Shown: positions 34,770-44,070, counted from the first letter of the stretch. The stretch is 46,154 bases of DNA from Oscillospiraceae bacterium (GCA_015063525.1 SVTZ01000003.1:1-46154); one strand, 5' to 3'. Program-made: numbers and translations. The notes: a model not told the origin generated them from the sequence alone.

Positions 34770-35686
34770 TTTATATCTCCATTTTCTTTAATTGCTGTGT
34801 CTTTGTCAATATTTATTTGCATTTTCAGCTCATCTACCGATAAAAATGCCTTTTCGTCTCTTAAAAAATCGAGAAGAAACACTTTAAGCTCTTTGTCGTA
34901 AAGGTCGCCCTCGTATCCGATGATGTGGGTCTCAAGATGCACCGCCCTCTCTTCAAAGGTGGGGCAAGAGCCGATGTTAGTCACTCCGGGGAATATACGT
35001 CCGTCAATGGGAACGGCCGATCGGTAAACACCTAGACGGGGAATTATCCGTCCCTTATCGATCTGAATGTTCACTGTAGGGAACCCTATATCCCGTCCTA
35101 TTCTTCTTCCGTGCAAAACTCTTCCTTTTATATAATAAGGAGAGCCGAGGATATCGTTTGCTTTTTTTATCTCACCTGAGAGAATAAGATCGCGTACAAG
35201 CGTTGCCGAAAGGGTTTCGCCGTCCTCGCCCTTGATCTCCCGGCGTATTACCGCCTCACCGCCGGTTTCTGTCATAAGCGATCGCAGTTCACTCTCTCCT
35301 GCCGCAGCGCCCTTGCCGAATCGGAAATTAAAGCCTGCAACGCAAACCCGGCAGTTAAGCTCACCAACAAGGATTTTTGTAACAAAATCCTCAGGGCTTT
35401 GACCGGATATAGACGGAAAATCAGCAAAAACCGTGAAATCGGCGCCCAGCTGATCAAAGATCTCGGCTTTTTCCTCGTCTCCGTAAAGGCGAACAGAGCT
35501 TCCCTTGATATTTCCGGACGCCCCAAAGGTGAAGATGCCTAATTTAATCTCTCGCTCATCCGCTATACGCCTTGCGGTTGATATAAGATCTCGGTGGGCG
35601 ATATGCACTCCGTCAAAGAAGCCGAGAGCCAGCACACATTCAGGTATATTTTGTTTTTTCTCGAAGGGATATTCGTAAATGACCAT
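34745..35686 (-). CDS. ribF: Riboflavin kinase / FAD synthetase RibF
   Basis: 313 residues, bifunctional: FMN from riboflavin and FAD from FMN. The N-terminal FAD synthetase domain has LGFFDGVHIAHRDLI and the later FRFGKGAAAG; the C-terminal riboflavin kinase domain has GRVLHGRRIGRDIGFPTVNI with the flavin-binding PTVN, and GVTNIGSCPTFE. It lies 17 nt after the ABC-F gene. Confidence 0.95.
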   Translation of the reverse strand: MVIYEYPFEKKQNIPECVLALGFFDGVHIAHRDLISTARRIADEREIKLGIFTFGASGNIKGSSVRLYGDEEKAEIFDQLGADFTVFADFPSISGQSPEDFVTKILVGELNCRVCVAGFNFRFGKGAAAGESELRSLMTETGGEAVIRREIKGEDGETLSATLVRDLILSGEIKKANDILGSPYYIKGRVLHGRRIGRDIGFPTVNIQIDKGRIIPRLGVYRSAVPIDGRIFPGVTNIGSCPTFEERAVHLETHIIGYEGDLYDKELKVFLLDFLRDEKAFLSVDELKMQINIDKDTAIKENGDIKWQDLGLK

Positions 35687-35703
35687 CAGCTTCTCCTTTC
35701 ATT

Positions 35704-37623
35704 TTACATTACTAATTCGTATAGGCCGAGCAGCTCTTCTTCGATCTCGCTCTTTCGCGTCTCAATCTCGGCAGCTCTTATATAATCGCTTGCTGCCTCG
35801 CCGAAAAGCTCCTCCTCAAGCGACTCAAGCTCTAATTCGAGCTCTGCGATTTTCTTTTCTGCTCTTTCTCGCGCCTTTTCTTCGCTCCTCGCCTTGGCTT
35901 TCTGACGTTTTTTCTCTTCGTAGTCTGCCTTTGCATCGGTAACTGACGCCTGCTTTTTCACGCTTGCAAGCATAAGATTTCTCGTTTCTCTTATGCGCAT
36001 ATACTCGGTGAAGGCGTCGTCGTAGCTTTCAAGAGGATAATCTATCATTCCGTTGTCTCTCTCGGGCGCAAGCTCGATAATTCTCGTCGCTATTCTGTTT
36101 ATAAAATATCTGTCGTGAGACACCGCCACTATCGTGCCGTCAAAGGCAAGCAGAGCGTTTTCAAGCGCCTCACAGGAGCCGATGTCAAGATGGTTCGTCG
36201 GCTCGTCCATTACCAGAAGATTTACCTTTTTAAGTATTAGCTTCGCCAGCGTCAGCCTTGCTCTCTCACCGCCCGAAAGTGTTGAAACCGACCGCTGTAT
36301 GTCGTCCGCATCAAATAGGAACAGTGCAAGGGTTGAGCGAAGCTCAAGATCGGTCTTGTCGGGATAAGCCTCGCGAAGCTCGCCAAACACCGTGTTCGTG
36401 TCGGTAAGACCTCGGTTTTCCTGGTCGTAATATCCGATCTTTACGTTATATCCAAGAGTAATTTTTCCTCCCGTAGGTACAAGAAGCGAGTTTATCAGCT
36501 TCATCAGCGTTGATTTTCCCGTTCCGTTTGCGCCGAGAAACATCACTCTCTCATATCTTCTTATTAGGAAGGAAAGATTTTTGATAAGCTTCCTTTCGCC
36601 GTAGGAAAAGCAAAGATCCTTTGCTTCCATAACGTTTCCTGCCGATTCCTCTTCAGTGGCAAAGCGCAGGCGTATGTTCTTCTCGTCCTTCGGCGCAAGC
36701 TCGACCTTTTCCATTCTCGCAAGCTGCTTTTCCTTTGCCCTTATGGTAACGTAGTTATGCTCCTGGTTGCATCTGCGCTGGAACTCGATATTCGCCTGAA
36801 TTCTGGCGATTTCCTTCTGCTGCTCTTTGTATCTTTTTTCAAGGGACGCAGCCTCGGCCTCGCTCTGCGCCTTGCACCTCGAGTAGCTGCCGTTATACAG
36901 CCTTGCCTTGCCGTATCGAAGCCAAAGGGTCTTGTTTGTCGTTCTGTCGAGGAAATAACGGTCGTGGGAAATTATGATAACAGTTTTTTTGTAATTTGCT
37001 AGGAAGGCTTCAAGCCACGCGAGGGCATCAATATCAAGATGGTTCGTTGGCTCGTCAAGCATAAGTATGTCCGGCTCGGTTGCCAGAAGTCTCGCAAGAG
37101 CGAGACGTGTGTATTGTCCTCCTGAAAGGGTTCTTATCTTCCTTGTTATAAGCTCCTCGTCAAAGCCGAGACGAAGCAGCATTCCTCGGCATCTGGATCT
37201 AAATTCAAGTCCTCCCTCCGACGCAAAGCGGTTGTTCTGCTCGTTGAGCCTTGCAGTCAGCGAAAGAATTTCGTCTCCCGAAGCATTAGCAAGAGCCGCT
37301 TCAGTCCGTTCGATCTCCCTTTCAAGAGAGAGAAGGGCGGGGTAGGCGGTGAACATATATTCAAGGCAGGTGACCTCTCCGGGAAGGGAGCTGAGATCGG
37401 CATTCTGCTCAAGAACGCCCACAGTGTGACCCTTTTGGATATATACCGCGCCCGAATCTGGAGAATACTGTCCGGTAATTATTTTAAAAAGCGATGTCTT
37501 GCCCGCGCCGTTGACGCCGATAACGCCAAGCCTGTCGCCGTCATTTATAGCAAAGGAAATATCCTTTAATATAACGTCTGTGCCAAAAGAGAGATTGATC
37601 TCCGAGGCTGATAAAGCTATCAT
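35704..37623 (-). CDS. ABC-F family ATPase
   Basis: 640 residues from the ATG at 37623, chosen because ABC-F proteins begin MI.LS..(I/N)LSFG; longer in-frame starts at 37656 and 37680 have only poor ribosome sites. Two ABC domains without membrane segments: Walker A GVNGAGKT (36-43) and signature LSGGQYTRLALARLL in the first; GANGTGKSTL and LSGGERARLTLAKLI in the second; both Walker B strands end DEPTNHLDI. A linker and a Lys/Glu-rich coiled coil (about 530-615) follow. ABC-F proteins act on the ribosome (translation factor or antibiotic protection). Which type this is cannot be read. It may have a leader-type control (about 105-nt leader). Confidence 0.93.
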   Translation of the reverse strand: MIALSASEINLSFGTDVILKDISFAINDGDRLGVIGVNGAGKTSLFKIITGQYSPDSGAVYIQKGHTVGVLEQNADLSSLPGEVTCLEYMFTAYPALLSLEREIERTEAALANASGDEILSLTARLNEQNNRFASEGGLEFRSRCRGMLLRLGFDEELITRKIRTLSGGQYTRLALARLLATEPDILMLDEPTNHLDIDALAWLEAFLANYKKTVIIISHDRYFLDRTTNKTLWLRYGKARLYNGSYSRCKAQSEAEAASLEKRYKEQQKEIARIQANIEFQRRCNQEHNYVTIRAKEKQLARMEKVELAPKDEKNIRLRFATEEESAGNVMEAKDLCFSYGERKLIKNLSFLIRRYERVMFLGANGTGKSTLMKLINSLLVPTGGKITLGYNVKIGYYDQENRGLTDTNTVFGELREAYPDKTDLELRSTLALFLFDADDIQRSVSTLSGGERARLTLAKLILKKVNLLVMDEPTNHLDIGSCEALENALLAFDGTIVAVSHDRYFINRIATRIIELAPERDNGMIDYPLESYDDAFTEYMRIRETRNLMLASVKKQASVTDAKADYEEKKRQKAKARSEEKARERAEKKIAELELELESLEEELFGEAASDYIRAAEIETRKSEIEEELLGLYELVM

Positions 37624-37730
37624 TATATTATAATAACCCGGTCGGGCTCCCTTCATAATTTTGTGACACTCACCACCCAAGATATAAACAATATATCAAA
37701 TCCTGAAAGGGCGCAAATCTTCACAATACT

Positions 37731-37759
37731 ATTTTACCACAAGACAAAGAAAAAATCAA
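37731..37759 (-). promoter_or_regulatory. Promoter for ABC-F-ribF-prmA-rsmE
   Basis: On the minus strand TTGATT, 17 nt, TAAAAT, 108 nt before the ABC-F start. Confidence 0.65.
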
Positions 37760-37880
37760 TATGCGACCAAAATGAATAAATATGCAGAATAAAACCTGCG
37801 TATTCGCAGAAAAATATGGTAAAAAGGAAAAAATGTCGAATAAAAATACAAAAAATATTGAATTTTTTTGCAAAAGCCTA

Positions 37881-37909
37881 TTGACAAATGCATTTTATGG
37901 GTGTATAAT
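37881..37909 (+). promoter_or_regulatory. Consensus promoter for the amino acid ABC transporter
   Basis: TTGACA, 17 nt, TATAAT: a full consensus promoter, 54 nt before the binding-protein ATG. Confidence 0.88.
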
Positions 37910-37962
37910 AGCCACGTCAAAACAAATCGGGCACAGCCCATAACAGAAAGAAGGACAAAACA

Positions 37963-38841
37963 ATGAAAAAAATTATCTCACTTATTCTTGCACTTACAAT
38001 GCTCCTCGGCGCGACCTTCGCGCTCTCTTCCTGCAATCTTTTCGGCAGTGGGGACACCGGTAATGACGCTCTTGTGAAGGTCGTTGACGTTAAGCTTACT
38101 GACGAGCAGTATGCTTTTGTTGCAAAGAAGGATAACACCGCGCTTGTAAACGACTTCAACGCTTTCCTTGCAACTATTAAGGAAAACGGCACCTTCGACG
38201 CTCTCGTTGCGAAGTATTTTGAGGGCAAGGGAGAGAAGGTTGGCTATGACGTAACTACTACCGACGTTCAGAACAGTGATTCTAACCTTATCGTAGTAAC
38301 TAACTGCCCCTTCGAGCCTTTTGAGTACATAGGCGATGATGGCAAGATCTACGGTCTTGATATAGAAATCGCGGCAGCTTATGCTGAGTACAAGGATCTT
38401 GAACTCGTAATCAAGAACATTGGCTTTGACGATATCTTTACTCAGGTTGATGCAGGCTATGCGGATATTGGTATGGCAGGTATCACCGTAAGCGAGGATC
38501 GTGTAGCTCTTTACGACTTCACCACCACTTATTTCAATGCTTCTCAGAAGCTTATCGTTGCAGCAGACAATACCGATTTTGACAACTGCAAGACACTCGA
38601 GGACGTTGAGGCCGTTATCTCTGCCCTTGAAGGCAAAAAGATCGGCTATCAGACAGGTACGACCGGTGGTATGTATATCAACGGTGACGAGGACTGGGGA
38701 TACGTTGGCTTTGCAAACATTGAGGGCAAGGGCTATACAAGTGCTCAGGAAGCGGTTACCGATCTTGTCAACGGCAATATCTATGCTGTTGTTGTCGACG
38801 AGGCACCTGCTAATGCTATCGTTGCAGCGGTTAATAAATAA
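37963..38841 (+). CDS. Amino acid ABC transporter binding protein, apparently circularly permuted
   Basis: 292 residues. Lipoprotein signal with lipobox LSSC (C24). Residues about 36-90 (LVKVVDVKLTDEQYAFVAKK, then DNTALVNDFNAFLATIKENG and TFDALVAKYFEGK) look like the segment that normally ends SBP_bac_3 proteins. Residues about 108-292 are the normal N-terminal and middle parts: LIVVTNCPFEPFEY, DIGMAGITVSEDR, GKKIGYQTGTTG, ending at VVVDEAPANAIVAAVNK, where the usual protein would go on with exactly the missing tail. So the order of segments is rotated. The permease and ATPase that follow support polar amino acid uptake. Confidence 0.9.
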   Translation: MKKIISLILALTMLLGATFALSSCNLFGSGDTGNDALVKVVDVKLTDEQYAFVAKKDNTALVNDFNAFLATIKENGTFDALVAKYFEGKGEKVGYDVTTTDVQNSDSNLIVVTNCPFEPFEYIGDDGKIYGLDIEIAAAYAEYKDLELVIKNIGFDDIFTQVDAGYADIGMAGITVSEDRVALYDFTTTYFNASQKLIVAADNTDFDNCKTLEDVEAVISALEGKKIGYQTGTTGGMYINGDEDWGYVGFANIEGKGYTSAQEAVTDLVNGNIYAVVVDEAPANAIVAAVNK

Positions 38842-38860
38842 TTAATCTACAAAACAAATT

Positions 38861-38894
38861 AAAAGCCCCGCAGCTTCTGTTGCGGGAGCTTTTT
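38861..38894 (+). terminator. Attenuator between binding protein and permease genes
   Basis: AAAAGCCCCGCA pairs with TGCGGGAGCTTTT (one bulged A), then TTT. It lies 20 nt after the binding-protein stop and 27 nt before the permease, so it probably lets the binding protein be made in excess. Confidence 0.8.
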
Positions 38895-38920
38895 CGCGAA
38901 TAAGTTCAGAAAGGATAAAT

Positions 38921-39661
38921 ATGAACTGGAGTGTAAAATGGGAAAAATTCCTTTCCACAATGGAAAGCGAATACTTTAGACAGCTTCTTGTTGATGGTCT
39001 TGCCAATACTGTTAGCGTGGCGGTGCTCGGATTGCTGATAGGTATAGTTATAGGTAGCGTTATAGCCGTCGTTAAGGTGGCACCCAAATATAACTTGATA
39101 AACAGAATTCTCGATAAGATATGCAACGTATACGTTGCCATTTTTCGCGGAACTCCGATAGTGGTTCAGCTCTCGCTTGCGTACTACGTTCTTCTGCCCA
39201 GCCTTGGTGTAAAGGACGTTGACTCTCTGATCGTCGGTATAATTGTTTTCGGTATGAACAGCGGTGCTTACGTTTCGGAGATTATGCGCGGCGGTCTTAA
39301 CTCTGTTGACTCCGGACAGATGGAGGCGGGACGTGCGGTCGGCTTAAGTTATAGCACTACGATGATCAAAATAGTAATCCCGCAGGCGGTGAAAAATATC
39401 CTGCCCACACTCGGAAACGAGTTTATTACTCTTATCAAGGAAACCTCGGTGCTTAGCTTTATAACCGTTTATGACCTGTATACCGCGCTTATTGATACTA
39501 TAGGCGCTAAAAATTATGAAAAAATGGTGCCTTACCTGGTGCTTGCTATGATTTATATCGTTCTCGTTCTTCTTATCACTCTTCTTGTAAAGGTGTTAGA
39601 GAACATTTTTGCAAAGAGCGATAAAAAAAGAACGCAACCGAGAAAGGCAAAGGCGGTGTAA
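38921..39661 (+). CDS. Polar amino acid ABC transporter permease
   Basis: 246 residues of the HisM/GlnP family. Five or so helices; the conserved VAIFRGTPIVVQLSLAYYV stretch and the EAA loop (GLNSVDSGQMEAGRAVGLS, then VIPQAVKNILPTLGNEFITLIKETS) that contacts the ATPase are intact. The charged tail is Lys/Arg-rich. The gene starts after an attenuator and ends 3 nt before the ATPase gene. Confidence 0.96.
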   Translation: MNWSVKWEKFLSTMESEYFRQLLVDGLANTVSVAVLGLLIGIVIGSVIAVVKVAPKYNLINRILDKICNVYVAIFRGTPIVVQLSLAYYVLLPSLGVKDVDSLIVGIIVFGMNSGAYVSEIMRGGLNSVDSGQMEAGRAVGLSYSTTMIKIVIPQAVKNILPTLGNEFITLIKETSVLSFITVYDLYTALIDTIGAKNYEKMVPYLVLAMIYIVLVLLITLLVKVLENIFAKSDKKRTQPRKAKAV

Positions 39662-39664
39662 ATA

Positions 39665-40486
39665 ATGGTAGAAAAGAATGTAATTATTAAGGTAGAGGGG
39701 CTTGAAAAGACCTTTGAGGATGGAAAAACCGTGTTAAACGGTATTGATCTTGTGGTCAATCAGGGTGAGAAGGTGGTTATCCTCGGTGCATCCGGATCGG
39801 GCAAATCAACCTTGCTAAGATGCCTTAATTGTATGGAGGATCCTACGGGCGGATCTATATTCTTTGATGGCGTTGACCTTGCCGATATGAGCGTTGATAT
39901 TAACGTTCGCCGTGAGCATATCGGTATGGTTTTCCAGCAGTTCAACCTCTTTAACAACAAGACCGTAATTGAAAATATTATGCTTGCGCCTGTGCACATC
40001 GCTTTCAGAAATATGCGCAAGGAGAAGATAAAGCGTTTCTTCGACAAGATCGATGAAAACGCCGAGCCTCTTAAGAGCAAAAAGGAAATAATTGCTGAGA
40101 AGAAGGCTCACGCTATGGAGCTTCTTCGTCGCATAGGTCTTGAGGAGAAGGCAAACGTTTATCCCTCAACTCTTTCAGGCGGACAGAAGCAGAGAATTGC
40201 TATTGTTCGTGCCCTTGCAATGAATCCTGACGTTATGCTCTTTGACGAGCCTACGTCGGCGCTCGACCCTGAGATGGTAGGCGAGGTACTCGACCTTATG
40301 AAGCAGCTTGCCGCCGAGGGAATGACTATGGTAATCGTAACTCACGAGATGGGATTTGCCCGCGAGGTGGCAGACAAGATCATCTTTATCGACGAGGGCA
40401 AAATCAAGGAGGAGGGAACTCCCGGTGAGGTCTTTGGCAACCCCAAAGATGCAAGACTTAAGGATTTTCTCTCGAAGGTACTTTAA
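39665..40486 (+). CDS. Polar amino acid ABC transporter ATP-binding protein
   Basis: 273 residues of the GlnQ/HisP family. Walker A GASGSGKS (41-48), Q-loop Q91, signature LSGGQ (170-174), Walker B MLFDEP (191-196), and the H-loop VTHEMGFA. About 35 extra residues, mostly Lys/Glu/Arg (112-149), lie between the Q-loop and the signature, where the family usually has a short APV-helix; the protein is about 30 residues longer than normal GlnQ. It could alter contact with the permease (inference). Confidence 0.95.
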   Translation: MVEKNVIIKVEGLEKTFEDGKTVLNGIDLVVNQGEKVVILGASGSGKSTLLRCLNCMEDPTGGSIFFDGVDLADMSVDINVRREHIGMVFQQFNLFNNKTVIENIMLAPVHIAFRNMRKEKIKRFFDKIDENAEPLKSKKEIIAEKKAHAMELLRRIGLEEKANVYPSTLSGGQKQRIAIVRALAMNPDVMLFDEPTSALDPEMVGEVLDLMKQLAAEGMTMVIVTHEMGFAREVADKIIFIDEGKIKEEGTPGEVFGNPKDARLKDFLSKVL

Positions 40487-40493
40487 TAAAATT

Positions 40494-40523
40494 CTCCGCA
40501 CCCGAAAGAGTGCGGAGTTTTCT
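40494..40523 (+). terminator. Terminator of the transporter operon
   Basis: CTCCGCAC pairs with GTGCGGAG (8-nt loop), then TTTTCTT. It lies 7 nt after the ATPase stop and abuts the convergent gene. Confidence 0.88.
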
Positions 40524-42199
40524 TATATTCTTGCTTTAATCATAGAGTTGATTCGTTCTCTGACGCGAAGCATCTCGTCAGCCGAGTGGGCGCATCTATC
40601 AAAGGTTAGCTCACAGCCAAGCTCTTCCTCAATTGCCGCCACTACCTCTTCCTTTGAGTAAAGGCTCTCGCACAGGCGCATAGCGCTAATATCCTCTATA
40701 GCGTCGTGAAATACCATTGTGCGCAGCGACTCAAGCGCTGAGCCGTCACGTGCGGGGTAGACCGAGAAAGCGTCACCTGCCGAAACCCAGGCATCACCGC
40801 CCTGCTCAACGTAAGGATTGATGCAGTCTACCGAGTGCTCATTTTTGTAGAAATTGAAGCCCCAGTGTAGGAAACCGACGATGTCGTACTTATACATCTG
40901 CATACCTATGGAGCGATTTCTCCAAGACGGCATAGCGATAAAGCGGTTTGAAACCTTAACTCTCTGCCCACCGCAGTAGTAGGCCCAAAGTCCCTTGACA
41001 CCTCCGTCGATAAAGCTCTGGATGTGATCGCTTGCAGGGATAGGCGTCTTAACCACACCCTTTTTATAAAACTCGTAGCTCGAAAGCGCGTCCATAATAA
41101 CGTAATTTTTGAGCAGTCCCTCAACTATTTTCTTTGACCTTTTGTAGTCCTCGAGTTGCTCCTTGCTCGGCTCGTCGGACACGTGGAAGTAGCAACGGTG
41201 GTCGTCTCCACGCTTTTTCATATAATTAAGGAAGGATTTGATAAAGGAGTGGAGGAATTTCTTGTACTCCTCGCCGTGCGCGTCGGTATCCCAGCCGAAA
41301 ATTCGCTTGTACTCGCCGTCAACTGTTGCCATAATCTTCGGCGCGTGCGTAGCACCCCACTGCGTGAAGAAGTGTGAAATTTCAAAATACTTGATTCCCA
41401 CTCTGTCGCACATAGCTATCCATCTGTCAAGCAATTTATAATCAAAGGTATAGCGTCTGCCCGTCTTCTTAACCCCGACGAGCTGCGTCGTGAGTCTCTC
41501 TCCGCCGATTTTCGTATCAAGGGGTGGCGTGAAAACGGGGGTTAATAGCATATTTATGCCCGTCTTTTTTGCGGTGCGAGCGAAATTCTCAATAATCTCC
41601 CAGTGCCTATCTGACCACACGGGAACGTTATAGTATTCAGCTAGGCAGTCGCAGTATAGCCACTGTGTGAAAATAAGCCTCTGCTCGGGTAGGCTCGCGT
41701 CGATTACCTCAATGTTTACCGAGTCGCTGGCAAGAGCCTTTCCGCTTTCCTCTTCGTAAAGGGTTATGTCGAGGCTGTTTGTTCCGCACTTTGCATCAGC
41801 GGGCACCGAAATCTCTAGCCACACGCTGGTCGGAACGTTTTCCGTAGCAGGATTTCCAATAACTATTTTACCGCCGTAACGTAGTGGCTCGAGCAGGTCG
41901 GGATAGAGCCCCGGCGTGGTACGCAGATACTGCTCGTCATGGAAGAATTTTTCGGCAGGATAGGATACGGGAATGTCGCTGACCTTGTATAGCGTCACGT
42001 ATTCCGAAAGTGTGCCCGAGATTTTAGGCGTAAGTCTGCGTCTTTTTGGCTCGTCATACTTGTTTTCATATGCCACGAGCAGCTGCATACGTATGAGCTC
42101 GCCCTTAAGTGCCGATATGTAGGAGAGCCTGTCAAAGTCCTCTATTCTCTGGTCAGAGAACACCTTTTCTAAAGAAGAAATTATTTTGGTTTTTAACAT
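40523..42199 (-). CDS. DUF4091/GH123-like protein
   Basis: 558 residues, without a signal peptide. A beta-rich N-terminal part (about 60-165) is followed by a barrel-like region (about 170-500) with TQWLYCDCLAEYYNVPVWS, KYFEISHFFTQWGATHAPK, CYFHVSDEPSKEQLEDYK and WAYYCGGQRVKVSNRF, a pattern of DUF4091 proteins, which are related to GH123 N-acetylgalactosaminidases. The conserved D-E pair in VSDEP may be the catalytic pair. A likely role is cytoplasmic glycan hydrolysis, but the sugar is unknown. It lies 52 nt after rluD and has a weak AGGT ribosome site. Confidence 0.82.
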   Translation of the reverse strand: MLKTKIISSLEKVFSDQRIEDFDRLSYISALKGELIRMQLLVAYENKYDEPKRRRLTPKISGTLSEYVTLYKVSDIPVSYPAEKFFHDEQYLRTTPGLYPDLLEPLRYGGKIVIGNPATENVPTSVWLEISVPADAKCGTNSLDITLYEEESGKALASDSVNIEVIDASLPEQRLIFTQWLYCDCLAEYYNVPVWSDRHWEIIENFARTAKKTGINMLLTPVFTPPLDTKIGGERLTTQLVGVKKTGRRYTFDYKLLDRWIAMCDRVGIKYFEISHFFTQWGATHAPKIMATVDGEYKRIFGWDTDAHGEEYKKFLHSFIKSFLNYMKKRGDDHRCYFHVSDEPSKEQLEDYKRSKKIVEGLLKNYVIMDALSSYEFYKKGVVKTPIPASDHIQSFIDGGVKGLWAYYCGGQRVKVSNRFIAMPSWRNRSIGMQMYKYDIVGFLHWGFNFYKNEHSVDCINPYVEQGGDAWVSAGDAFSVYPARDGSALESLRTMVFHDAIEDISAMRLCESLYSKEEVVAAIEEELGCELTFDRCAHSADEMLRVRERINSMIKARI

Positions 42200-42251
42200 A
42201 AAACAATTACCTATAAAAAATATCCGAATATTGCTACGTATAGTTTAGATT

Positions 42252-43193
42252 TTAGTCATTTTGCTCTTTCTTGAGAATTTCAAGCGCACGCTTGAACTCG
42301 CTTGGAAGCTCGCACTCAAAGCTCATTCGCTCTCCCGTTTTTGGGTGAGTTAGCGTCAGCTTTTTTGCGTGGAGAGCCTGTCCCTTAAAGAGCGCAGGAT
42401 GCTTTTTCTCAAACAGAGTTTTGTTCTTCGCATATACCTCGTCACCGAGAAGCGGATGGCCGATGTACGACATATGAACTCTTATCTGATGCGTCCTTCC
42501 GGTCTCAAGCTTTAGGGCAAGGTAGGAGACGGCACCGAATCTTTCAAGAACCTCATAGTGAGTAACCGCCTCGCGGGCGGTGTGGTCGCCGTTTAATAAA
42601 ACTGCCTGCTTTTTACGGTCGATGGGATGGCGGCCGATAGGATAATTCACTGTTCCCAGGTCCTCCTTAAAGCCGCCGACCACAAGTGCGCGGTATTCAC
42701 GCTCAATTCCGTGGTACTTAAGCTCCTCTGAGAGGGCTGTGTGGGCCTCGTCGTTCTTCGCTACGACAAGAAGACCGGAGGTGTCCTTATCAATTCTGTG
42801 AACAATTCCCGGGCGCATAACACCGCCTATGCCCGAAAGCGAGTCGCGGCAGTGGTAGAGTAGGGCATTTACAAGCGTTCCGGAATAATTTCCGGGCGCA
42901 GGATGTACTACCATACCTTTAGGCTTGTTGATAACGATTATGTATTCGTCCTCATATACGACGTCGAGTGGAATGTTTTCGGGCAGGGCCTCGCATTCTT
43001 TGCTTTCAGGCAGAATAATCTCAATTTCATCGCCGGATTTTACGGCGTATTTTTTCGGCTGTTTCTTGCCGCAAACGGTAATCGAGCCTTCCTCGATAAG
43101 CCTTGCCGCTGCTGATCTCGTAATTCCCGCGGAATCTGCCGCAAATGCGTCAAGCCGCTTGCCTATATCGGCTTCGCCTACTGTGTATATCAT
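42252..43193 (-). CDS. RluA-family pseudouridine synthase (RluD-like)
   Basis: 313 residues. S4 RNA-binding domain (about 12-60) and a pseudouridine synthase core with INKPKGMVVHPAPGN, the catalytic aspartate D135 in VHRIDKDTSGLLVVAKN, and KLETGRTHQIRVHMSYIGHPLLGDEVY. The S4-plus-core build matches RluD (23S rRNA helix 69) or RluC-type proteins; the exact site is not certain. Its ATG overlaps the lspA stop by 4 nt, the normal lspA-rluD order in Firmicutes. Confidence 0.94.
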   Translation of the reverse strand: MIYTVGEADIGKRLDAFAADSAGITRSAAARLIEEGSITVCGKKQPKKYAVKSGDEIEIILPESKECEALPENIPLDVVYEDEYIIVINKPKGMVVHPAPGNYSGTLVNALLYHCRDSLSGIGGVMRPGIVHRIDKDTSGLLVVAKNDEAHTALSEELKYHGIEREYRALVVGGFKEDLGTVNYPIGRHPIDRKKQAVLLNGDHTAREAVTHYEVLERFGAVSYLALKLETGRTHQIRVHMSYIGHPLLGDEVYAKNKTLFEKKHPALFKGQALHAKKLTLTHPKTGERMSFECELPSEFKRALEILKKEQND

Positions 43194-43762
43194 TCCGCCT
43201 TTTCGTCCTTTTCGCCTTCGACGGTCTTCTTTTTTTTCTCGGCCTTGTATTCCTTAATAATGTCAAGTATAAGCGCGAGTATTAGCAGCCCTGCACCGAC
43301 ACAAACGAAGGAGTCCGCGCCGTTAAATATTGCATTCCAGATTCCGCAGAAGTCGATAAAGTCGATAACCTCTCCCATACCGTCGGGATTAACGTAAAAG
43401 CCGAGACCGAAGCGGTCGATCATATTTCCGATACCGCCCGAAACGACCATAGAAAGCGCTACACCGTAAAGCATATTGTCGGCGTGACCGAGATAGAGAT
43501 ACGCCGCAAAAGCGAGTATTGCAACTGTGGAAACGGATAAAAAGATCCAACGCTGGTCGCTGCCGTCCATCATTCCAAAGGCGGCTCCGTCATTGGTGGT
43601 ATAAGTGAGGTGAAGAAAATCCTTGATCAGGGGAATGGACTGATTAAGTGTCATATATTTTGTGACGAGGAACTTCGTCAATTGGTCGAGTATAATGCCG
43701 ACCATAATTATCACCGAATAGATAACATATTCCTTCGGCGTTTTTTTCTTGAATAAAGTCAT
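43190..43762 (-). CDS. lspA: Lipoprotein signal peptidase
   Basis: 190 residues from the ATG at 43762 (GGAGA site); a TTG five codons earlier is rejected. Four helices. Family motifs: GIILDQLTKFLV, TTNDGAAFGMM, GGIGNMIDR (first catalytic aspartate), and FNGADSFVCVG (second catalytic aspartate; the family usually has FN.AD.). It cuts prolipoproteins, for example the S41 protease and the binding protein of this window. A Lys/Glu-rich tail follows the last helix. Confidence 0.95.
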   Translation of the reverse strand: MTLFKKKTPKEYVIYSVIIMVGIILDQLTKFLVTKYMTLNQSIPLIKDFLHLTYTTNDGAAFGMMDGSDQRWIFLSVSTVAILAFAAYLYLGHADNMLYGVALSMVVSGGIGNMIDRFGLGFYVNPDGMGEVIDFIDFCGIWNAIFNGADSFVCVGAGLLILALILDIIKEYKAEKKKKTVEGEKDEKAE

Positions 43763-43778
43763 TTCTTGTTTCTCCAAA

Positions 43779-44054
43779 TCAGATTGCAGGAAGCAATGCC
43801 CCGAGCAACAAAATTATAATGTATGTGATTGAGAATGCCCAGTCAATGGGCGAATCCTGCCCTATATTAAGCCTGATCATTATCCCTCTTACGGGAGCGA
43901 TAAAGGGCTCGGTCAGATAGCATGCTATTCCGTAGGCACGGCTTTCCATCGGGTCAACGAAAAAGGGAAGCAGAGCCCGCGCAAGCATTGCAAAGGTGAC
44001 CACATCCAAAACGATAGACACGGTCTTGGCTAAGATGAAAAATAATTCTTCCAC
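43779..44054 (-). CDS. YggT family membrane protein
   Basis: 91 residues from a GTG at 44054. This start has an AAAGGA site 7 nt upstream. An earlier ATG at 44099 is rejected because it lies inside a terminator hairpin. Two membrane helices with the family motif VDPMESRAYGIACYLTEPFIAPVRGIM and LLGALLPAI. YggT proteins are commonly found near sepF in Firmicutes; their function is not firmly known. Confidence 0.88.
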   Translation of the reverse strand: MEELFFILAKTVSIVLDVVTFAMLARALLPFFVDPMESRAYGIACYLTEPFIAPVRGIMIRLNIGQDSPIDWAFSITYIIILLLGALLPAI

Positions 44055-44070
44055 ATTTATATCCTTTTTT

